In this document: in pieces, positions 61,139 through 64,000 of the stretch
Numbering within the stretch: the stretch's first letter is position 1
Layout: each line of letters begins with the position of its first letter
From: Streptomyces sulfonofaciens
Lineage (GTDB): Bacteria; Actinomycetota; Actinomycetes; Streptomycetales; Streptomycetaceae
Direction: 5' to 3'
Assembly (NCBI RefSeq): GCF_014656295.1
Contig: NZ_BNCD01000009.1
Span: 1 to 64,000 of the forward strand
DNA length: 64,000 bases
Position numbers and translations under genes: made by a program
Notes under the pieces: model-generated
What the model was told of the DNA's origin: nothing
Database searches by the model: none
The model's input: the letters and a program-made list of their open reading frames with translations, nothing else

Positions 61139-62482
61139 TCAGGCGCTCAGCGCGGCGATGGCATCGGTCAGGGCCGCGGGAACGTCCGGCACCAGCGTGT
61201 GCGCCCCGTCGCGTACGACGTGGCGGCCCGCCACCACCGTGTGCCGGATGTCGGCGCCGGTGCCCGCGAAGACGGCGATCTCCGCGCCCATCCTGGCCGG
61301 CGCGCCCGCGGTGCGCACCGAGTCCAGGGCCACCGTCGCGAAGTCCGCGCAGGCGCCCGGTTCGATGGTGCCCGCGTCCGGCCAGCCCAGTGCCGCGTGG
61401 CCGTCCGCGGTGGCGGCCCGCAGCAGCGCCGCGGCTGTCCAGTGGCCGCGCCGCCGGGTGCGCAGCCGCTCGTCCAGCTCCATCGCGCGTGCCTCTTCGA
61501 GCAGGTCGATGACGGCATGGCTGTCCGTGCCCAGCGAGAGCGTGCTGCCCGCGCGCTGCAGTTCGGCCGCGGGCCCGATGCCGTCCGCGAGGTCCCGCTC
61601 CGTGGTGGGGCACATACAGGTGCCGGTGCGGGAGGCGCCGATCAGCCGGATGTCGTCCTCGGTGAGGTGGGTGTGGTGCACGCCGGTCGTACGGGGCCCG
61701 AGCACGCCGTGGTCGGCCAGCAGCCGTGCGGGGGTGCAGCCGTGTGCGGCGCGGCAGTCGTCGTTCTCCCTGGTCTGCTCCGAGACGTGCACGTGCAGCA
61801 CGGCACCGCGGGCGCGCGCCCAGTCGGCGACGGTGCCCAACTGGTCGGCGGGCACCGCGCGCACGGAGTGCACGGCCGCGCCGATCCGTGCGTGCGGGCG
61901 GTCCTCCAGCGCCGAGGCACGCTCGGCCCATGCCTCGGCCGTGCCGTCGCAGAAGCGCAACTGGTGCACGTCGGGCGGGGCGCCGAAGCCGGCGGAGAGG
62001 TAGGCCGCGTCCAGCAGCGTGATCCGGATCCCGGCCTCCGCCGCCGCGGCGATCAGGGCCTCGCCCATGGCGTTGGGCTCCGCGTAGGGCCGGCCGCCCG
62101 GCGCGTGGTGCAGGTAGTGGAACTCGCCCACGGCGGTGATCCCGGCGAGCGCCATCTCCGCGTAGACGGCCCTGGCGAGGCGGTGGTAGGTGTCCGGGGT
62201 GAGCCGGTCGGCGACCGAGTACATGAGCTCGCGCCAGGTCCAGAAGGTGCCGGTGCCCACCTGCACGGTGCCGCGCAGGGCCCGGTGGAAGGCGTGGCTG
62301 TGGGCGTTGGCGAGGCCGGGGACGGTCAGGCCGCGCAGTGGTTCCGCACCCGCCGGCGGGGCCGCCACCCCGGTGCGCACCGCGGTGATCCGGCCGTCGC
62401 GGACGTCGACCGCGACGGCCGGTTCGACGTGCGTTGCCAGCCAGGCGTACTCCAGCCAGTACGTGGTCGTGTCCGTGGTCAC
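61139..62482 (-). CDS. hutF: Formimidoylglutamate deiminase
   Basis: 447 aa, GTG start. Hydrolyses N-formimino-L-glutamate to N-formyl-L-glutamate and ammonia (the two-step HutF/HutG route). Motifs: PGLANAHSHAFHRALRGTV (metal HxH), FHYLHHAPGG, VLHVHVSEQTREND, TGVHHTHLTEDDIRLI, GTCMCPTTERDLADGIGPA, and LSLGTDSHAVIDLLEEARAME. All ligands expected of the family are present. It lies between the M20 gene and hutI. No hutG, hutH or hutU is seen in the window. Confidence 0.94.
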   Translation of the reverse strand: MTTDTTTYWLEYAWLATHVEPAVAVDVRDGRITAVRTGVAAPPAGAEPLRGLTVPGLANAHSHAFHRALRGTVQVGTGTFWTWRELMYSVADRLTPDTYHRLARAVYAEMALAGITAVGEFHYLHHAPGGRPYAEPNAMGEALIAAAAEAGIRITLLDAAYLSAGFGAPPDVHQLRFCDGTAEAWAERASALEDRPHARIGAAVHSVRAVPADQLGTVADWARARGAVLHVHVSEQTRENDDCRAAHGCTPARLLADHGVLGPRTTGVHHTHLTEDDIRLIGASRTGTCMCPTTERDLADGIGPAAELQRAGSTLSLGTDSHAVIDLLEEARAMELDERLRTRRRGHWTAAALLRAATADGHAALGWPDAGTIEPGACADFATVALDSVRTAGAPARMGAEIAVFAGTGADIRHTVVAGRHVVRDGAHTLVPDVPAALTDAIAALSA

Positions 62483-62544
62483 CTGTGGTCCCTCGTCGGT
62501 GCGGCGTGCCGCGTCGTGGTCCTGCCCCGTGCCGTCCCCCGCCG

Positions 62545-64000
62545 TCACCCGGCCGGGGCTCCGGCGTGCCGGTCCCGCCCGTCCTGTGCGAGCCCGCGCA
62601 GGACGCCGGCCAGGGCCCGCACCCCGGCGAGGCAGTCCTCCTCCCTGGCGTGCTCGGCCGGGGAGTGCGAGACGCCGGTGGGGTTGCGTACGAACAGCAT
62701 GGCGGTGGGGACGGCCCCGGAGAGGATTCCGGCGTCGTGTCCCGCGCCGGTGGGCAGCACGGGCACGGCCCGGCCCCCGCCGTCCGCGCCCGCCCACCGC
62801 GGCGCCCCGGCCGCGGCACCGGGGTCCGTGCCGCCGCCGGCCGTGCCGCCCGACAGGATGCGCCCGATCTCGTCGCGCAGCGCATGGCCGAACTCGACGA
62901 GTCCGGTGGCCGATTCGCGGACCACGTCCAGCGTGGTGCCGTGTCGCCGCGCGTACTCGCGCGCGGCCTGCTCGACGGCCGCGACGACACCGTCCAGGGT
63001 CGCCTGGTCGGGTGCGCGGGAATCCAGCCAGCCGTGCACCGCGGAGGGGATGGCGTTGACGCCGTTCGGCTCCACGGCCACCTTGCCGAAGGTGGCCAGC
63101 GCCCCGGCCAGCTCCGCCTCGCGGCGGGCGGCGAGCACGGTCTCCGCGTACGTCAGCATCGGGTCGCGGCGGTCGGCCAGCCGGGTGGTGCCCGCGTGGT
63201 TGGCCTCGCCGCGGAAGTCGAAGCGCCAGCGGCCGTGCGGCCAGATGGCGGAGGCGATGCCCACCGGGTCGCCGGTCAGGTCCAGGGCGCGGCCCTGTTC
63301 CACGTGCAGTTCGACGAACGCGTCGATGCGGGCCAGCCGGTCCGGGTCCGGGCCGATGACCTCCGGGTCGTGGCCGGCCGTCGTCATCGCCTCCGGGAGG
63401 CCGACGCCGTCCGCGTCCCTGAGCCCGTACGCCTGCTCGCGGGTGAGGCGGCCCGCGGTGAGGCGGGAGCCGACGCAGGCCACGCCGAAGCGGGCGCCCT
63501 CCTCGTCACCGAAGTTGACGATGCCCAGCGGGCGGGTGAGGGGTGCGCCCGAGGAGCGCAGGGCGTCCAGGGCCGCGAACGCGGAGACGACGCCGAGCGG
63601 GCCGTCGAAGGGGCCGCCGTCCGGGACGGAGTCCAGGTGGGAACCGGTCACCACGGCGCCGCCTGCTGCGGGGTCGCCGAGCCAGGCCCACTGGTTGCCG
63701 TTCCGGTCCTCCTCGTAGGCGAGTCCCCGCGCTCCGGCCTGCGCCCGGAACCAGGCCCGGCAGTCACCGTCCGCCGCGGTCCAGGCGTACCTGCGGTACC
63801 CGCCGCTCGCCGCGGCCCGGCCGACGGGGGCGAGGTCCCGCCACATCTCGCGGAACGCGGGGTCGTCGCCGCCGCTCCACGCGGGCTCGGGCCGTGCTCC
63901 GGTGCCCGGGCCGTCCGCCCTCCCGTGCCCCCGCGGCGCGGCGCCGCCTCCCGCCGGGGAGTCCGGGGCCGCGGCGGGGGTGCCGGGGGCGGGGGTGCCG
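62545..64000 (-). CDS. Allantoate amidohydrolase-like M20 peptidase, 5' end beyond the window
   Basis: At least 485 codons in frame; no stop and no ATG/GTG between 63847 and 64000, so the start lies beyond the right edge or in its last bases. The visible N-terminal part includes FREMWRDLAPVGRAAASGGYRRYAW. Family features: GNQWAWLGDPAAGGAVVTGSHLDSVPDGGPFDGPLGV (metal His and Asp), NFGDEEGARFGVACVGSRL, ELHVEQGRALD, RGEANHAGTTRLADRRDP, and GAGHDAGILSGAVPTAMLFVRNPTGVSHSPAEHAREED. M20 N-carbamyl/allantoate hydrolase class. Beside hutF-hutI it may instead hydrolyse an N-formyl- or N-carbamoyl-glutamate-type intermediate (inference). Confidence 0.88.
   Translation of the reverse strand, partial: GTPAPGTPAAAPDSPAGGGAAPRGHGRADGPGTGARPEPAWSGGDDPAFREMWRDLAPVGRAAASGGYRRYAWTAADGDCRAWFRAQAGARGLAYEEDRNGNQWAWLGDPAAGGAVVTGSHLDSVPDGGPFDGPLGVVSAFAALDALRSSGAPLTRPLGIVNFGDEEGARFGVACVGSRLTAGRLTREQAYGLRDADGVGLPEAMTTAGHDPEVIGPDPDRLARIDAFVELHVEQGRALDLTGDPVGIASAIWPHGRWRFDFRGEANHAGTTRLADRRDPMLTYAETVLAARREAELAGALATFGKVAVEPNGVNAIPSAVHGWLDSRAPDQATLDGVVAAVEQAAREYARRHGTTLDVVRESATGLVEFGHALRDEIGRILSGGTAGGGTDPGAAAGAPRWAGADGGGRAVPVLPTGAGHDAGILSGAVPTAMLFVRNPTGVSHSPAEHAREEDCLAGVRALAGVLRGLAQDGRDRHAGAPAG

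Overview
This is a chromosomal core segment of a Streptomyces (or very close relative). The evidence is the very high GC content, GTG starts and GTGA/ATGA stop-start overlaps, a WhiB regulator, F420 biosynthesis genes, a SigB-type sigma factor with its partner-switch proteins, and five LytR-CpsA-Psr (LCP) proteins. From memory, the gene order resembles the S. coelicolor SCO3020-SCO3073 interval; this was not checked by alignment. No tRNA, rRNA, insertion sequence, prophage or CRISPR array was found. The only block that looks accessory is about 43.6-46.4 kb.

Layout. 0-3.5 kb: non-coding left edge, SpoIIM-like and RDD membrane proteins, and an unknown protein. 3.7-12 kb (minus strand): S-adenosylhomocysteinase, a CDF transporter, and the mannose-phosphate block manA / SIS-domain isomerase-like protein / Trm112-like protein / manB. 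12-14.4 kb: L-lactate permease and a DUF3499 protein. 14.8-22.4 kb: a small zincin, then the pair GT2 membrane glycosyltransferase plus DUF5719 secreted protein, then whiB. 22.9-27.7 kb: a possible Cys-rich leader peptide, cysteine dioxygenase, cofD/fbiA, cofE/fbiB and an AlkA-like glycosylase. 28.1-28.8 kb: two paralogous tiny secreted proteins with a rodlin-like core. 28.8-42.6 kb: manC-like nucleotidyltransferase, PGRP amidase, a TIGR03089 protein, five LCP ligases and a GT2 glycosyltransferase, i.e. a cell-wall glycopolymer neighbourhood. 42.7-43.6 kb: an amidohydrolase. 44.4-46.1 kb: a three-gene regulator cassette (63-aa ORF, DUF6879, Scr1/WhiJ-like XRE regulator). 46.4-49.3 kb: acyl-CoA dehydrogenase divergent from a UDP-glucose/GDP-mannose dehydrogenase. 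49.4-52.4 kb: purK-purE-dipeptidase, translationally coupled. 52.5-57.2 kb: GtrA-like protein, histidine kinase/response regulator, POT peptide transporter. 57.2-59.6 kb: anti-sigma kinase, STAS antagonist, SigB-family sigma factor. 59.8-64 kb: histidine utilisation (hutI, hutF) with an allantoate-amidohydrolase-like gene that runs off the right edge.

How it fits together. manA, manB and the manC-like gene would supply the mannose-1-P/GDP-mannose branch, the sugar-nucleotide dehydrogenase a uronic acid donor, the GT2 proteins polymer assembly, and the LCP proteins attachment of polymer to peptidoglycan. This is inferred from families and proximity. The observations most worth a second look are the Cys-codon-rich short ORF before cysteine dioxygenase, the paired rodlin-like mini-proteins with nearby palindromes, the DUF6879/WhiJ-like cassette, and a recurring pattern in which genes lacking a Shine-Dalgarno sequence have a -10-like hexamer 6-8 nt before the start codon (likely leaderless transcripts).
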